Shown here piece by piece: positions 24,501 to 33,107 of a stretch of DNA of 64,000 nt. Positions within the stretch are counted from its first letter, which is position 1. Each line of letters starts with the position of its first letter. The stretch covers positions 15,035-79,034 of the forward strand of contig JALNYR010000001.1 in assembly GCA_023229725.1 (NCBI GenBank), in the 5' to 3' direction. The DNA comes from Dehalococcoidia bacterium (lineage in GTDB: Bacteria; Chloroflexota; Dehalococcoidia; GIF9; AB-539-J10). Both the position numbers and the translations under genes were made by a program. The notes under the pieces were generated by a model. It was given only the letters and a program-made list of their open reading frames with translations, searched no databases and was not told where the DNA came from.

Positions 24501-25515
24501 CGGCTTCGAGCGCGGCGTCTGGTGGCATCACCTCGGAGAGTTCGTGCCGTCCGAGCCGCGCGACCTCGTCATCGTCTGGCGCCGGGCCGAGCACCTCCAT
24601 CGCTGCGTCACGGAGGCCGAGGGGCGCTGGCCGGTTTGGCTCTGGTGCCACGACGTGCCGGACCCGAAGCGCGCCGCGAACTACCGCGTCGCGGACCGCG
24701 TCCTCGTGCTCTCGCAGTACCAGCGCGAGCTCTACGCGGCGGTCGGCGTCGCGCAGGGGAAGCTGGTCGTCCTGCAGAACGGGGTCGACGCCGCCGCGAT
24801 CGAGGTGGCTCGGACGACTCGCGATCCTGCAGTCGTTACGGCGCGAGAGTTCGACTCTCGTGCCGTCTTCTACGGCTCCTCGGGCGACCGGGGCCTCCTT
24901 CACCTTCTCCGGATGTGGCCGAGCGTGCGAGAGGCCGTGCCCGACGCGCAGCTCATCTGCACCTACCGCACTGACCTCATGCGCTGGCCGACGAACCCGC
25001 CGATCTGGTTCAAGATCGCCGACGAGATTGAACGGCTCGGCCGCGAGCTCCCCGGCGTCACCTTCTACCCTGGCCTGCCGCACGACGAGTACCTCGCCGC
25101 GGCCTCGCGCTGTGGCGTCTGGGCCTACCCGTCGAACTTCGAGGAGATCTCGTGCATCGTCGCGATGGAGATGCAGGCCCTCGGCCTCGAGCCCGTCGCA
25201 ACGGACCTCGCCGCGCTCTCGGAGACCGTCCTCGAGGGCCCGCTCGTCCGGTGGAACATCGTCTCGGACGAGCTCATCGCCGGAGGCGCTCGGAGCGAGG
25301 GGGGCACGCTCTGGGTGCCAGACGGCTGTTTCTCCAAGACTTTCCGCGATGTTCTCGTCGGTGCGCTGCTCGACCCGATGTCAGGGAATGACCGCCTCAA
25401 GTTATCCGAGGACGCGCTCGCCCGCTACTCTTGGACCGTGACCGCCCGGCTCTTCGCCGAGGCGATCGAGGAGTCCAGGCATGGCGACCACCCCCACGAA
25501 GAGCCGCGAGAGTGA
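21592..25515 (+). CDS. Glycosyltransferase/TPR/methyltransferase/glycosyltransferase fusion
   Basis: A 1307-aa multidomain enzyme. Residues 1-~195 are alpha/beta and unidentified. Residues ~200-420 are a GT-A family 2 domain with the LDADD motif near 301. Residues ~430-670 are TPR-like helices. Residues ~695-850 are a class I SAM methyltransferase: FWDVGCNTAWL (motif I) and CVGIDIS (motif II). Residues ~911-1307 are a GT-B domain with MVGGSEQAVIHL and a C-terminal EEISCIVAMEMQALG motif. It would build and O-methylate a glycan in one polypeptide. The target could be a virion protein or host lipopolysaccharide. ATGA start overlap with the GT gene upstream. Confidence 0.75.
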   Translation: MRFVTLVECDQDIAALLETAKSSWDRFGEVLNVFRDDEGKLAERLNARVAHIEGPAWVALAELNEEFAGDGENVKEELGFYVERLYRENVQLTAAASWVGQDYATAKAYRPKIWFVPEGSTFGAEWEFRFEVDVVVTSRRPTADNAMFSVTKENFAISRRTSIRSIGEVDRRQAIVAALGHELTCAEEQHYQAALVPPWSPLLSLCVIARGVDEALLRMLESVRGHVSEVCILFTTFEDPGVDLSTADGCLHDTVDVPLRIDCWHDPHSFQQSDGTWCIANFDWARQQCFGLASGMFRMFLDADDTLEWTGAPPAPPLWDIVAKNFLAGAKRAYSSRSVALPYFYVGSELKDAAVPGIAQPRSCIFLWGEDGHPLWRWHRPLHERAVPTEWNVVSRHDSVELPGEIFIIRHHGDADVGSHQERNRYIAEWALEYRPDLSDMDRAALEFVLATIALREDGIAAAAPRFERAMELGQGDSYGLVAAIDYATALIAAHRPKDALEIVMPRLDLFPTDQGLMLVAARAYRKMQQPGLALKWYWKALAEKPETPAGQSYRCLVADVEYAARLEAVDAAVEVRQLDAAVTILEKAPASIKKRPEVERAVTNVRRLAGDNIAATSVLALVHYLLSLDCVDLAAQVVDSLTPQLLELEPVVRARRAVERRSRHLRDDGAYLATYDILNEADLVVKAKRHQGFLLERIIAAGPVEFWDVGCNTAWLTIAVAQALPKCHCVGIDISTARVEEAQRRAKLAGVENVEFFVDGAVPERPDTCSKIFVDTFGPRLVLISEVLEHLISPIDVLNFWQYEGGADRIMITVPDVEAYYNLWWWARQLNEPLSHSQRLGSEGAEHVRCYDAHRIVAELREAGFEPERVERVDISQNLVGEGEPDQSLLFVDAVRGASMEAMAALHPFGRIDIFCEGYVPWGPRAHLEGSGATSRMVGGSEQAVIHLAPELAARGYEVHVYAAPMERRGFERGVWWHHLGEFVPSEPRDLVIVWRRAEHLHRCVTEAEGRWPVWLWCHDVPDPKRAANYRVADRVLVLSQYQRELYAAVGVAQGKLVVLQNGVDAAAIEVARTTRDPAVVTAREFDSRAVFYGSSGDRGLLHLLRMWPSVREAVPDAQLICTYRTDLMRWPTNPPIWFKIADEIERLGRELPGVTFYPGLPHDEYLAAASRCGVWAYPSNFEEISCIVAMEMQALGLEPVATDLAALSETVLEGPLVRWNIVSDELIAGGARSEGGTLWVPDGCFSKTFRDVLVGALLDPMSGNDRLKLSEDALARYSWTVTARLFAEAIEESRHGDHPHEEPRE
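25402..25431 (+). promoter_or_regulatory. Possible internal promoter for fibre genes
   Basis: TTATCC (25402-25407), 18 nt, TACTCT (25426-25431), inside the 3' end of the 1307-aa gene. It would give a ~45-nt leader for the fibre gene at 25481. Confidence 0.35.
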
Positions 25516-27424
25516 GCTTCGTTCCCTCGGCCGACGTTCCGTCACCGCAGTAGACGCTGCAGCTCCTGTAATCGACTCCGGGTTCGACGTTACCGCGTGG
25601 GATCAGGTCCTCGTCGCGGTCTCCGGAGACGTGGTGGGCGTCGCGGAGGTGCTGGTCTACGCCCAGTACGCCGGCTTCATCACGACCGCGCAAGCGCCGA
25701 CGATGGTGCCGATGACGTACTTGCGCGCCGTGCCGCTCAAGGACCACACGAGCACCTACCGCGGCAACGCGGCCTTTGTGCTCAACACGATGAAGGCCGA
25801 CGCCATCTTCCCGTCCATCATCACCTTCTCCGGCGCGGCGACGGTGTACGTCAACGTCTTCGGGATCACGCCGAAGGGCGCCGAGCTCATCTCTGGGGCC
25901 GGCATTCAGGGGGAGGACGACGCTGACGTTTTTGACACCGTCGATCTCATCAAGGTGGGAGGCCAGACGCTCGCGGCACACGGCCTGGCCTCGACGACGA
26001 TCCCGGTGCCGGTCGGGGCTCGGGCGACGGTGGCAGACCCGACCGACGTCGATGCGAACGCCGTCGTGCTGCTGTCGACCACGCTCGGCTCGCGGCTGCG
26101 AGTTCAGGCGGGTGGAGTTGCAGCCCACGGGGATGCTGTCGCCGGCAATCCGGTCCTCACAGGCATGAAGGCCACGGATGCCGAGCCTGCCGACGTGACC
26201 GAAGGCGACGTCGAGGACCTCTCGGGAACGCTGGGCGGCCGGCTCCGGGTGAACGCCGTCGGCAACGTCGCGGACGATGCTGCTGCGGCGCTCGCCCCGG
26301 TGCGGGTCGCCGGCACGGCCGACGCGGTGCTCTCCACAGTCCACGACGGCGACGTCGCGCAGCTCGTGACCGACCTCTACAGACGCCTCGTGACGCTCCC
26401 GCACGGCGCGACCGCCGACGACGCCGCCGATACCGCGGCTCTGAACCCTGTCAAGGTCGGCGGCATCGCCATCTCGCACCTCACGCCAGACGCCGCCGAT
26501 GCGGGCGACGTGGTTCACCTCTCGACCGACCTCTACCGGCGCGTGCGCGTGCTCCCCGAGGGCCCCATCGCCGACGACGCGGTAGCCGACGCCACGAACC
26601 CGCTGAAGGTGGGCGCCGTGGTCGACGTGGCCGTCGCGGATGCGGCCGACGGCGACATGGTTCACCTCGTCACGGACCTCCAGCGACGGCTGCGCGTCGC
26701 GGCCGAGGGCGCCGGGGCCCACGACGCCGCGGTGGCCGGCTTCCCGGTCATCGTGGGCGCGAAGGCGACAGCGGCCGAGCCTGCGACGGTGACCGAGGGC
26801 GACGCCTCCTACCTCTCCACGAACCTCGTGGGCCGGCTGCGCGTGAACGCGGTCGGGAACGTCGCCGACGACGCCGTGGCCGACGCGCTCGGGCCCGTGA
26901 AGGTGGGCGCGGTCGCCGACCAGGTGCTCTCGACGGTCGCCGACGCTGACATGGTCCACCTGATCACGGACCTCTCGCGCAGGCTCCAGATCCGAGACGG
27001 GCTCGCGGGCGACGACGTCTCCGGCGCGAACCGCGTGGCCGCGAACACGACTGCCGACGAACGCGACGAGAGCGCCCAGCCTTGGGCGAACGAGACGCTC
27101 GCCGCGGCGACGGCGGTCTACTACCCGTCGAGCTCGGGCGCCGAGATCGGGAACCGGCCGTGGCTCACGTTCCAGGTGGGCATCCGCCACGGCACGCTGA
27201 CCTTCGAGAGCTCGAACGACGGCACCTCGTGGACCGACGTCACGAAGACTGTCATCGACCGCGGCCAGGGTGGCGGCGGGTACGCCTCGTGGGTCGAGCC
27301 CGACGCCGCGACGGTCTACTACCAGCTCGAGCTCGTGGCCGGCGCGCGGTACGTGCGGGCGCTCTGGACCCCGACCGACGCCACCTCGATCATCATCATC
27401 TACGTCATGGCGCGAGCCGCGTAG
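25481..27424 (+). CDS. Fibre-like protein with ~50-aa repeats
   Basis: A 647-aa protein. Residues 1-135 are a beta-rich head. From ~150 to ~510 there are about seven repeats, each with NPVKVGA-like, a D/G-D-x-V-H-L strand and TDLYRRLRV-like elements. Residues ~530-647 form a beta-sandwich tail ending YVRALWTPTDATS. This repeat is common in phage fibre or tail-spike stalks. The same repeats recur at 33108. Its ATG lies inside the end of the previous gene, after GAGGAG. Confidence 0.6.
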   Translation: MATTPTKSRESELRSLGRRSVTAVDAAAPVIDSGFDVTAWDQVLVAVSGDVVGVAEVLVYAQYAGFITTAQAPTMVPMTYLRAVPLKDHTSTYRGNAAFVLNTMKADAIFPSIITFSGAATVYVNVFGITPKGAELISGAGIQGEDDADVFDTVDLIKVGGQTLAAHGLASTTIPVPVGARATVADPTDVDANAVVLLSTTLGSRLRVQAGGVAAHGDAVAGNPVLTGMKATDAEPADVTEGDVEDLSGTLGGRLRVNAVGNVADDAAAALAPVRVAGTADAVLSTVHDGDVAQLVTDLYRRLVTLPHGATADDAADTAALNPVKVGGIAISHLTPDAADAGDVVHLSTDLYRRVRVLPEGPIADDAVADATNPLKVGAVVDVAVADAADGDMVHLVTDLQRRLRVAAEGAGAHDAAVAGFPVIVGAKATAAEPATVTEGDASYLSTNLVGRLRVNAVGNVADDAVADALGPVKVGAVADQVLSTVADADMVHLITDLSRRLQIRDGLAGDDVSGANRVAANTTADERDESAQPWANETLAAATAVYYPSSSGAEIGNRPWLTFQVGIRHGTLTFESSNDGTSWTDVTKTVIDRGQGGGGYASWVEPDAATVYYQLELVAGARYVRALWTPTDATSIIIIYVMARAA

Positions 27425-27433
27425 GAGGCACCT

Positions 27434-27826
27434 GTGGACGAAAAGACGCTCTACCCCGAGAACTACGAAGAGCCCGAGGCCGAGGCGAAGGCGCCGGTCG
27501 GCCGCGACACGACCGCCGTGCTCGCGCTCATTCGGGCCGCGGTGCCCGTGGGCGGGAAGCCCCTCCCGGTCGAGGCGGTCCGCAAGCTCGTCTGCGGTGA
27601 CCAGCCGCAGTACACGACCGTGGCCCAGGGTCCCGACCCCTCTGAGGACATGCCCGCGGCGCTCGCGGCGCTCGCCGCCGGCCAGCCCGTCGTCGGCCCG
27701 GCCGCGACCTCGAGCTTCCTTCCGGAAGAGGTCGACGCGCTCGTCCTCCAGGTCATCGAGGAGCGCAAGCCCTCGTGGAAGCCGGCCGCCGTCGCCGAGG
27801 CGAGGGTCGAGGAGCTGGTGAAGTGA
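27434..27826 (+). CDS. Small acidic protein between fibre genes
   Basis: A 130-aa protein from a GTG start with GGAGG upstream. Acidic N-terminus, two short helical blocks with similar Pro/Ala-rich linkers, C-terminal helix. Possibly a fibre assembly or connector protein. Family not recognised. GTGA coupling to the next gene. Confidence 0.45.
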   Translation: MDEKTLYPENYEEPEAEAKAPVGRDTTAVLALIRAAVPVGGKPLPVEAVRKLVCGDQPQYTTVAQGPDPSEDMPAALAALAAGQPVVGPAATSSFLPEEVDALVLQVIEERKPSWKPAAVAEARVEELVK

Positions 27827-29208
27827 CCGTCGGCGAAGTCATCCGCACGCCCGAGGAGCGTGCCATGGACCTGCTCTTCAAGCTCGGCCACAGCCTCACA
27901 TCCCGTGATGCCGTCGAGCGCGGCGGCGCGACCATCGTCGGCACCGGCACGACGTTCGGGCTGGATGGGATGACGCTGAACGGTTCGGGGAACCTGAGCT
28001 ACTCGACGGCGGGTCCGTCTGTCCTTCGCGCATCTCGTACAACGGTTGTGGAATTCACGCTTGGATTCTCAGGTGACGATGGAGCCATTCATTACTTTTT
28101 CGATTATACGACACTATCGGGTACTGGCCGTTTCGCTATTACTAAGAATGCGGCGAATGCGATTGTAGTGACGATTGGCGGAACTACAGTTCTTACCGTA
28201 GCATATGCGACGTGGAACGCCGCGCTAGTTGTTGGTCGAAACGTGTTGGTTCTATCGTCAATTACAGGGTCAACTACCCTATGGCTCAACGGCACTAGCA
28301 TAGGAACGTCGGCGACAGCTTGGGCCGCAGTCGCGGGAATGCATACGTTTGCGGTAGGTGCTGCTTACGATAACGGGAGCCGCTTCACCGGCACCATTCA
28401 CCGCTTCGAGATCTACGGCAACGTCGCCACCGCCGTTGACGAGCCCTACCTACGCGCCGGCACGCTGATCTCCGCGCTCAACGACCCGCTGGCCGTTTTG
28501 CCTGGCACGAGCTACTACAAGAACGACGCTGGTCTGTACGTGACCGACGTTGGCGGCCGAATCGGCGGCACGGCTCTGATGGGATCGGACGGCGCGACGG
28601 CGGCGCAGTTCCCGACGGTGGCTCGCTCGGCTGGCCTCGTACGCGGGTTTGGCTTTGATGGTGGTGATCAAGTCAACCTTGGCGATTCAGACTTATTCAG
28701 CTTTACCGATGGTGCCGTAGATAAGCCGTTCACCCTGGCCTGCCTCGCTTCACAGACGCTCGCGTCTACGCAGGCTCTTATCGCCAAGTCCAACGGGGTG
28801 ACTGCTGGTGAATATCAGCTCGGACTGAACGTCAATGCTGGGATCATCGAAGCGGTGTTCCTTCTCATTGATGAGACGGGTGTTGCATACATCGGAAGAA
28901 CAGGATCTTTGAATGTGAAGTTGTTGGGCGCATTGACCCCGATCATCGCAACGTGTTCCGGAAGTGGAACTGTAGCAGGATTACGGATCTACGCTGGTGG
29001 CATTCGCGCTGATACTACGAACACGACGTTTGGTGTGTACGCTCGAATGCGGAATACAGCGCGGACGCTTCGTGTCGGAAACGACGATTCGGGAGTGATG
29101 CCGATGCGCGGTAGTGTTGTGCTTCCTTGTGCGTTTGACTACGAGGCTTCTCCCCTTCAGGCAAAGGCTATTGGCGCGCGCCTACTACAGCAATCGAGGA
29201 GGGGATAA
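27823..29208 (+). CDS. LamG/concanavalin-like fibre protein
   Basis: A 461-aa protein. Residues ~25-210 follow a LamG/concanavalin sandwich (TTVVEFTLGFSG..., WLNGTSIGTSATAW, RFEIYGN). A second similar sandwich spans ~280-461. Such domains bind glycans and are frequent in receptor-binding fibres. The stretch from about 28000 to 29200 is less GC-rich than the flanks, suggesting a recently swapped receptor-binding part. Confidence 0.6.
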   Translation: MTVGEVIRTPEERAMDLLFKLGHSLTSRDAVERGGATIVGTGTTFGLDGMTLNGSGNLSYSTAGPSVLRASRTTVVEFTLGFSGDDGAIHYFFDYTTLSGTGRFAITKNAANAIVVTIGGTTVLTVAYATWNAALVVGRNVLVLSSITGSTTLWLNGTSIGTSATAWAAVAGMHTFAVGAAYDNGSRFTGTIHRFEIYGNVATAVDEPYLRAGTLISALNDPLAVLPGTSYYKNDAGLYVTDVGGRIGGTALMGSDGATAAQFPTVARSAGLVRGFGFDGGDQVNLGDSDLFSFTDGAVDKPFTLACLASQTLASTQALIAKSNGVTAGEYQLGLNVNAGIIEAVFLLIDETGVAYIGRTGSLNVKLLGALTPIIATCSGSGTVAGLRIYAGGIRADTTNTTFGVYARMRNTARTLRVGNDDSGVMPMRGSVVLPCAFDYEASPLQAKAIGARLLQQSRRG

Positions 29209-30008
29209 TGCCTAAGTGGACAGAAAAAGAACTGCCGCAGCAGCATCCTGGTGGTAATCATTTCATCGACGATATTCGCGGTCGTCGGTTTGGGCGGCTC
29301 GTGGTGTTGTACCCGACGAACTTGCACAGGTCCAGCGGCGACACACTGTGGCTCTGCAAGTGCGACTGTGGAGCTTACTTCGTGGATTCACGCAACAAGC
29401 TGTTGCCTCCTACCCGGCGAGAGCGGAGTTGCGGTAGCTCATGCACGCTTGGAGCAAACTCCTACGAGGTTGTTGGTGATGTTGCGTACATGAAGCTATA
29501 CGATAAGAGCGGCGCGCATAAGGAGACTGCTCTAATCGACGCAGAAGACCTGGAGTTGGTGAGAGGGGATAGGTGGTCTGTGGTTCTGGGTCGTAACGGT
29601 ATCAGCTACGTATATTGCGGCGCGAAGGGGAAACCACTGCATAGGATCATCCTGGAGGCGCACGGCGTGGACCTCGACGGCCTTGACGTAGACCACATCA
29701 AACACAACGGGCTCGACAATAGAAAGTGCAAGCTCCGGCCAGCGACTCGCGCGCAGAATGTCATGAACTCAAAGCCGAAAAAGTCGATCACTGGCTATCG
29801 TGGAGTAACGTATCGGGCCAGAGCGAAGGACAAGCATTACTTCGCGAAGATCCGCGTTGACGGCGAGTGCTACAGCCTTGGGGGACACGCTACTCCCGAA
29901 GCAGCAGCTCTCGCTTACAACCGTGCTGCTCGTGAACATCATGGCGAGTTCGCCTGTTTGAACCGAGTGACGCTTGTCTTGAACAGATCTGTGCAGGTGA
30001 CCCCATGA
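29208..30008 (+). CDS. HNH homing endonuclease with AP2 DNA-binding domain
   Basis: A 266-aa protein. The N-terminal ~80 residues hold CKCDCG and a further Cys pair, a zinc-type module. The HNH core lies at ~143-190 (His145, DH at 162-163, Asn171). An AP2 domain follows at ~197-250 (GYRGVTYRAR, YSLGGHATPEAAALAYN). This is the usual phage homing endonuclease layout. It sits between two LamG-type fibre genes with both borders coupled, so it may have been inserted there. Confidence 0.85.
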   Translation: MPKWTEKELPQQHPGGNHFIDDIRGRRFGRLVVLYPTNLHRSSGDTLWLCKCDCGAYFVDSRNKLLPPTRRERSCGSSCTLGANSYEVVGDVAYMKLYDKSGAHKETALIDAEDLELVRGDRWSVVLGRNGISYVYCGAKGKPLHRIILEAHGVDLDGLDVDHIKHNGLDNRKCKLRPATRAQNVMNSKPKKSITGYRGVTYRARAKDKHYFAKIRVDGECYSLGGHATPEAAALAYNRAAREHHGEFACLNRVTLVLNRSVQVTP

Positions 30009-31996
30009 GTGGCCTTAATAGCTTTTACGACTACCTCACCTCGCTCTCGCCCGCAATGGCTACACTTTTACTTCGGGGCGCCGTGGAGACTCTCGACTCC
30101 TACGCTCGGCCACGCGTCATCACTCCCGGCACGGCTGGCGTCGGCCTGACCTGGCGGCGCGGCGATAAGGGTTACTACCTCGGCCAAGAGAAGAGTTGCA
30201 CTGCCGGTGGTGGTGGATCTATTTCGATTGTAGACTCCGGCGCTGCTCCGGAGCTGCGCGCAGTGAGTGGCACCCTTTTCTGGACAGCTAAAGACTTCCG
30301 TGCGACGACTGTTGATATCGTCGGCGCAACCCGAGCGCGTGTATATGCGAAGGCTGACGCTGGGGGAAGCGACCTGATAGTATTCATCTGGGGCACAAAC
30401 CAGATTGCAATTTACGATGGAACTTCGGTACGCACAATTACCTCAACGGGGTTGGCCGACGCTCGAACGGTAGCGATCAAGTGGGTAACCGGGGGCGTGC
30501 CTGGGTTGTTCACCGACGGTATCTATCGGGCAGCCTTTTCGGGGACAATCGTTCCGCCTGGGAACGACGCGAACCTCTATTTATGCAACGAGAGTTCCGG
30601 CGGTTATGGCTCCCGCATCAACGATTACGGCTTGCAAGCGATCTTCAACGACGTCGTCCTCGGACGTGCGATCACGGACGAGGAGATTGCGAACCTCCAC
30701 GACGCTTGGGAGTCGATCGTCAGCGTCTTCGAGCCCAAGCGGACGATCTGGCTGCCGCGCAAGTCGAGCGAGATCATCACGCCTGCTGCGCTCGTGCAGC
30801 TCGCAGGCGCGAAGAACGCAAGCTCGCTCGTCCTCGACCTCACAGGGAACGGTCGCAACGGCACCGTCAGCGGGCGCGTGACGCAGTCGAAGAGCCCGTG
30901 CTGCACGCGCCACCAAGCCCACGGCGCCGGGAACCCACTCATCGCCGCGGCGGCCGACACCTCGCTCTACCCGAACAGCTTCTCCCTCGAGCTCCAGTAC
31001 AACGCCCGCTCCCGCGGCCAGTTGGACCAGGGCTGCCTCTGGTCCATCTCGGACGGCGGGACGACGCGGAGCCGGCTCTACCTGGGCGCGGCGAACACAT
31101 GGTACTACGAGGTCGCCTACGCCTCCTCGACCGCCCGCTGGACGTTCTCCGCGGGCGCCTACAACATCGACCACGAGCTGGTGCTGCGGCACGCGCGCTC
31201 CACGGGCGCCGCGCCGACCGCCACGCTCGACGGCGTCGCCCTCACGGTGACCGAGGCGGTCGCCGCGAGCGGCGCGCTCACGGCCGCGGCGGCGCCCATC
31301 GTGAACCGGTTCAACACCGCCGCGCTCGACAGCGACTTCGACGGCGCGCTCATCGAGGAGAAGGAGTTCGCCTCGGTCCTCTCGGACGCCGACGTGCAGC
31401 TCCTCTACCTCGCCTTCGCAGGCTTGGGCATCGTCATCGCGCACCGGACCGATCACCCCGTCAGCGTCGCAGCAGTAGCGGCTGGCGGAAACGTCGGCCC
31501 CTATCGGGTCGTCTCCGGCACGCACAAGTGGCACGACGACGGCACGCGCCGCGGGCTCCTGGGCGTCACCGCCGGCACGTTCGTCCTCCGCGAGTCGTCG
31601 GAGCAGGCCTATGGCGGCTGGGCCTACGCCGCGGTCGTGAAGGGCTCCGATGCGGGGGTCGTGGAGATCCCGATCCTCGCCTCGTACTCCGGAGCTCTCA
31701 CAGCCACGGCGCAGAACGCCTACACGATCCGGTTCACTGACACCGAGGCCGTCGCGATCATCAAGTACACGGCCGGCGTCGCCTCCACGGTCGCGACCTC
31801 CGCGGACTCGGCGATCGTGGTAGCCACCAACTACGAGGTCATGATCACGCGGCGCGAGTCGGACGGCTACTTCTCAGTGTCACTCAAGGGCGGCGCGTAC
31901 ACGGACTGGACTGAGGTTGTGGCCGGCACCGACACGACCTTCACGAGCTCGAAGACGCTCGTCGGCGCTCTCGACGCGGGAGGCTGGCTTGCTTAG
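30005..31996 (+). CDS. LamG/concanavalin-like fibre protein, long form
   Basis: A 663-aa protein with two or three concanavalin-type sandwiches: ~50-245 (TIVPPGNDANLYLCNESSGG), ~300-480 (FSLELQYNAR, EKEFASVLSDADVQLLY), and a C-terminal beta domain ~490-663. Each of the first two ends with a helix-like LH-x-A-W-E or LLYLAF element. Likely a receptor-binding or glycan-binding fibre. ATGA-coupled to the endonuclease upstream. Confidence 0.6.
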   Translation: MSGLNSFYDYLTSLSPAMATLLLRGAVETLDSYARPRVITPGTAGVGLTWRRGDKGYYLGQEKSCTAGGGGSISIVDSGAAPELRAVSGTLFWTAKDFRATTVDIVGATRARVYAKADAGGSDLIVFIWGTNQIAIYDGTSVRTITSTGLADARTVAIKWVTGGVPGLFTDGIYRAAFSGTIVPPGNDANLYLCNESSGGYGSRINDYGLQAIFNDVVLGRAITDEEIANLHDAWESIVSVFEPKRTIWLPRKSSEIITPAALVQLAGAKNASSLVLDLTGNGRNGTVSGRVTQSKSPCCTRHQAHGAGNPLIAAAADTSLYPNSFSLELQYNARSRGQLDQGCLWSISDGGTTRSRLYLGAANTWYYEVAYASSTARWTFSAGAYNIDHELVLRHARSTGAAPTATLDGVALTVTEAVAASGALTAAAAPIVNRFNTAALDSDFDGALIEEKEFASVLSDADVQLLYLAFAGLGIVIAHRTDHPVSVAAVAAGGNVGPYRVVSGTHKWHDDGTRRGLLGVTAGTFVLRESSEQAYGGWAYAAVVKGSDAGVVEIPILASYSGALTATAQNAYTIRFTDTEAVAIIKYTAGVASTVATSADSAIVVATNYEVMITRRESDGYFSVSLKGGAYTDWTEVVAGTDTTFTSSKTLVGALDAGGWLA

Positions 31997-33092
31997 GACC
32001 GCGACACGGTATCCGCGAGGCGGGAGCCTGCGGCCTACGAACGTCGACCCCGACCCGATCTCGTCGGACGCGGTCTGGGTGCCGACGAACACCGTGGTAT
32101 TCCCCGCAGGCTCCGCGCCGCTCTCGTACACCGACCTCGACCTCTCTGCGGTGGTCGGGGCCCGGTCGGCCTGGGTGCTCATCGGCATCAAGGCGACGAG
32201 CTCGACCGCGCGAGTCGTGCGCTTCCGGACGAACGGCGAGACGCAGACCTGGGGCAGCTTCAACGTCAGCGTCGAGACGAGCGGTGGCGCTCCCTACACC
32301 CTCGTCCGGACCTCTCCGCTCGGGATCATCGAGTGGCTCTCCTCCGGCACGCAGACCGTCGAGCTCACGGTGCTCGGCTACGTCTCGAACATCCTGCTCG
32401 GCGCGGCGCAGCTCTACAACGGCACGCTGCCCACCGGGTGGCAGACCTTCGACGCCTCCGGGAACGTCTCGAACATCGCGCTGGTCATGCTGAAGAGCCT
32501 GCGATTGAACGCGGTGACGAACCGCTTCCACATCTACCGGCCTCGCGGGGATGTTGATGACTGGGTGCTCGACGTCGACTGCGAGAACATCAACAACTTC
32601 ATGATCTGCTCGCCGACCGACATGGCGGTCCGGATGCTGACCTTGACCGACAGCTCCGGAAACGTCGACTTCTACGCGGACATCAACACGACCCAGTCGC
32701 GCATCACCATGGACTCCTTCGCCCAGCTCGGTCAGGGATTCTTGCTGCCCAACGCCGGGCAGGAGATCGTGTTCCCCTCGGGGCTCTCGCCCACGGTGCT
32801 CACCGACCTCGATCTCTCACCAGCCATCGGCGCGCAGGCCGCGCTGGTCTTCCTCAAGGCGAAGTCGGTCGTGGTCGATACCTCGGTCATGTTCCGGCGT
32901 AACGGCGAGGTCATCTCGGCAGTCGCGCCCAACGCTGGCGTGCAGTTCTTCCGAAACGAACACAGTGCGAACGTCTGCGGGCTCGTCATCGTCGCGTGCG
33001 ACGAGGCGGGGCTCGTCGAGTGGTGCGCGAGCACGACCGGCTCGCCCGCGCAGCACGAGATCACGGTCCTCGGGTACATCCCGGCGGCGTAG
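31989..33092 (+). CDS. Repeated beta-domain fibre or tip protein
   Basis: About 367 residues with two clear similar units (residues ~10-155 and ~250-367). Each has YTDLDLS or LTDLDLS followed by A-V/I-GA, an FRxNGE loop and a closing TVLGY. A divergent unit lies between. The start is uncertain: a TTG at 31989 overlaps the previous stop by 8 nt and no good ribosome site is seen. A frameshift from the upstream fibre gene is possible. Confidence 0.5.
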   Translation: MLRTATRYPRGGSLRPTNVDPDPISSDAVWVPTNTVVFPAGSAPLSYTDLDLSAVVGARSAWVLIGIKATSSTARVVRFRTNGETQTWGSFNVSVETSGGAPYTLVRTSPLGIIEWLSSGTQTVELTVLGYVSNILLGAAQLYNGTLPTGWQTFDASGNVSNIALVMLKSLRLNAVTNRFHIYRPRGDVDDWVLDVDCENINNFMICSPTDMAVRMLTLTDSSGNVDFYADINTTQSRITMDSFAQLGQGFLLPNAGQEIVFPSGLSPTVLTDLDLSPAIGAQAALVFLKAKSVVVDTSVMFRRNGEVISAVAPNAGVQFFRNEHSANVCGLVIVACDEAGLVEWCASTTGSPAQHEITVLGYIPAA

Positions 33093-33107
33093 TAGGAGAG
33101 GAAGACA

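Noticed and set aside
22774..25083. 769-aa open frame on the minus strand
   Set aside because: Antisense shadow of the methyltransferase/GT-B part of the 1307-aa enzyme, with no domain and no ribosome site.
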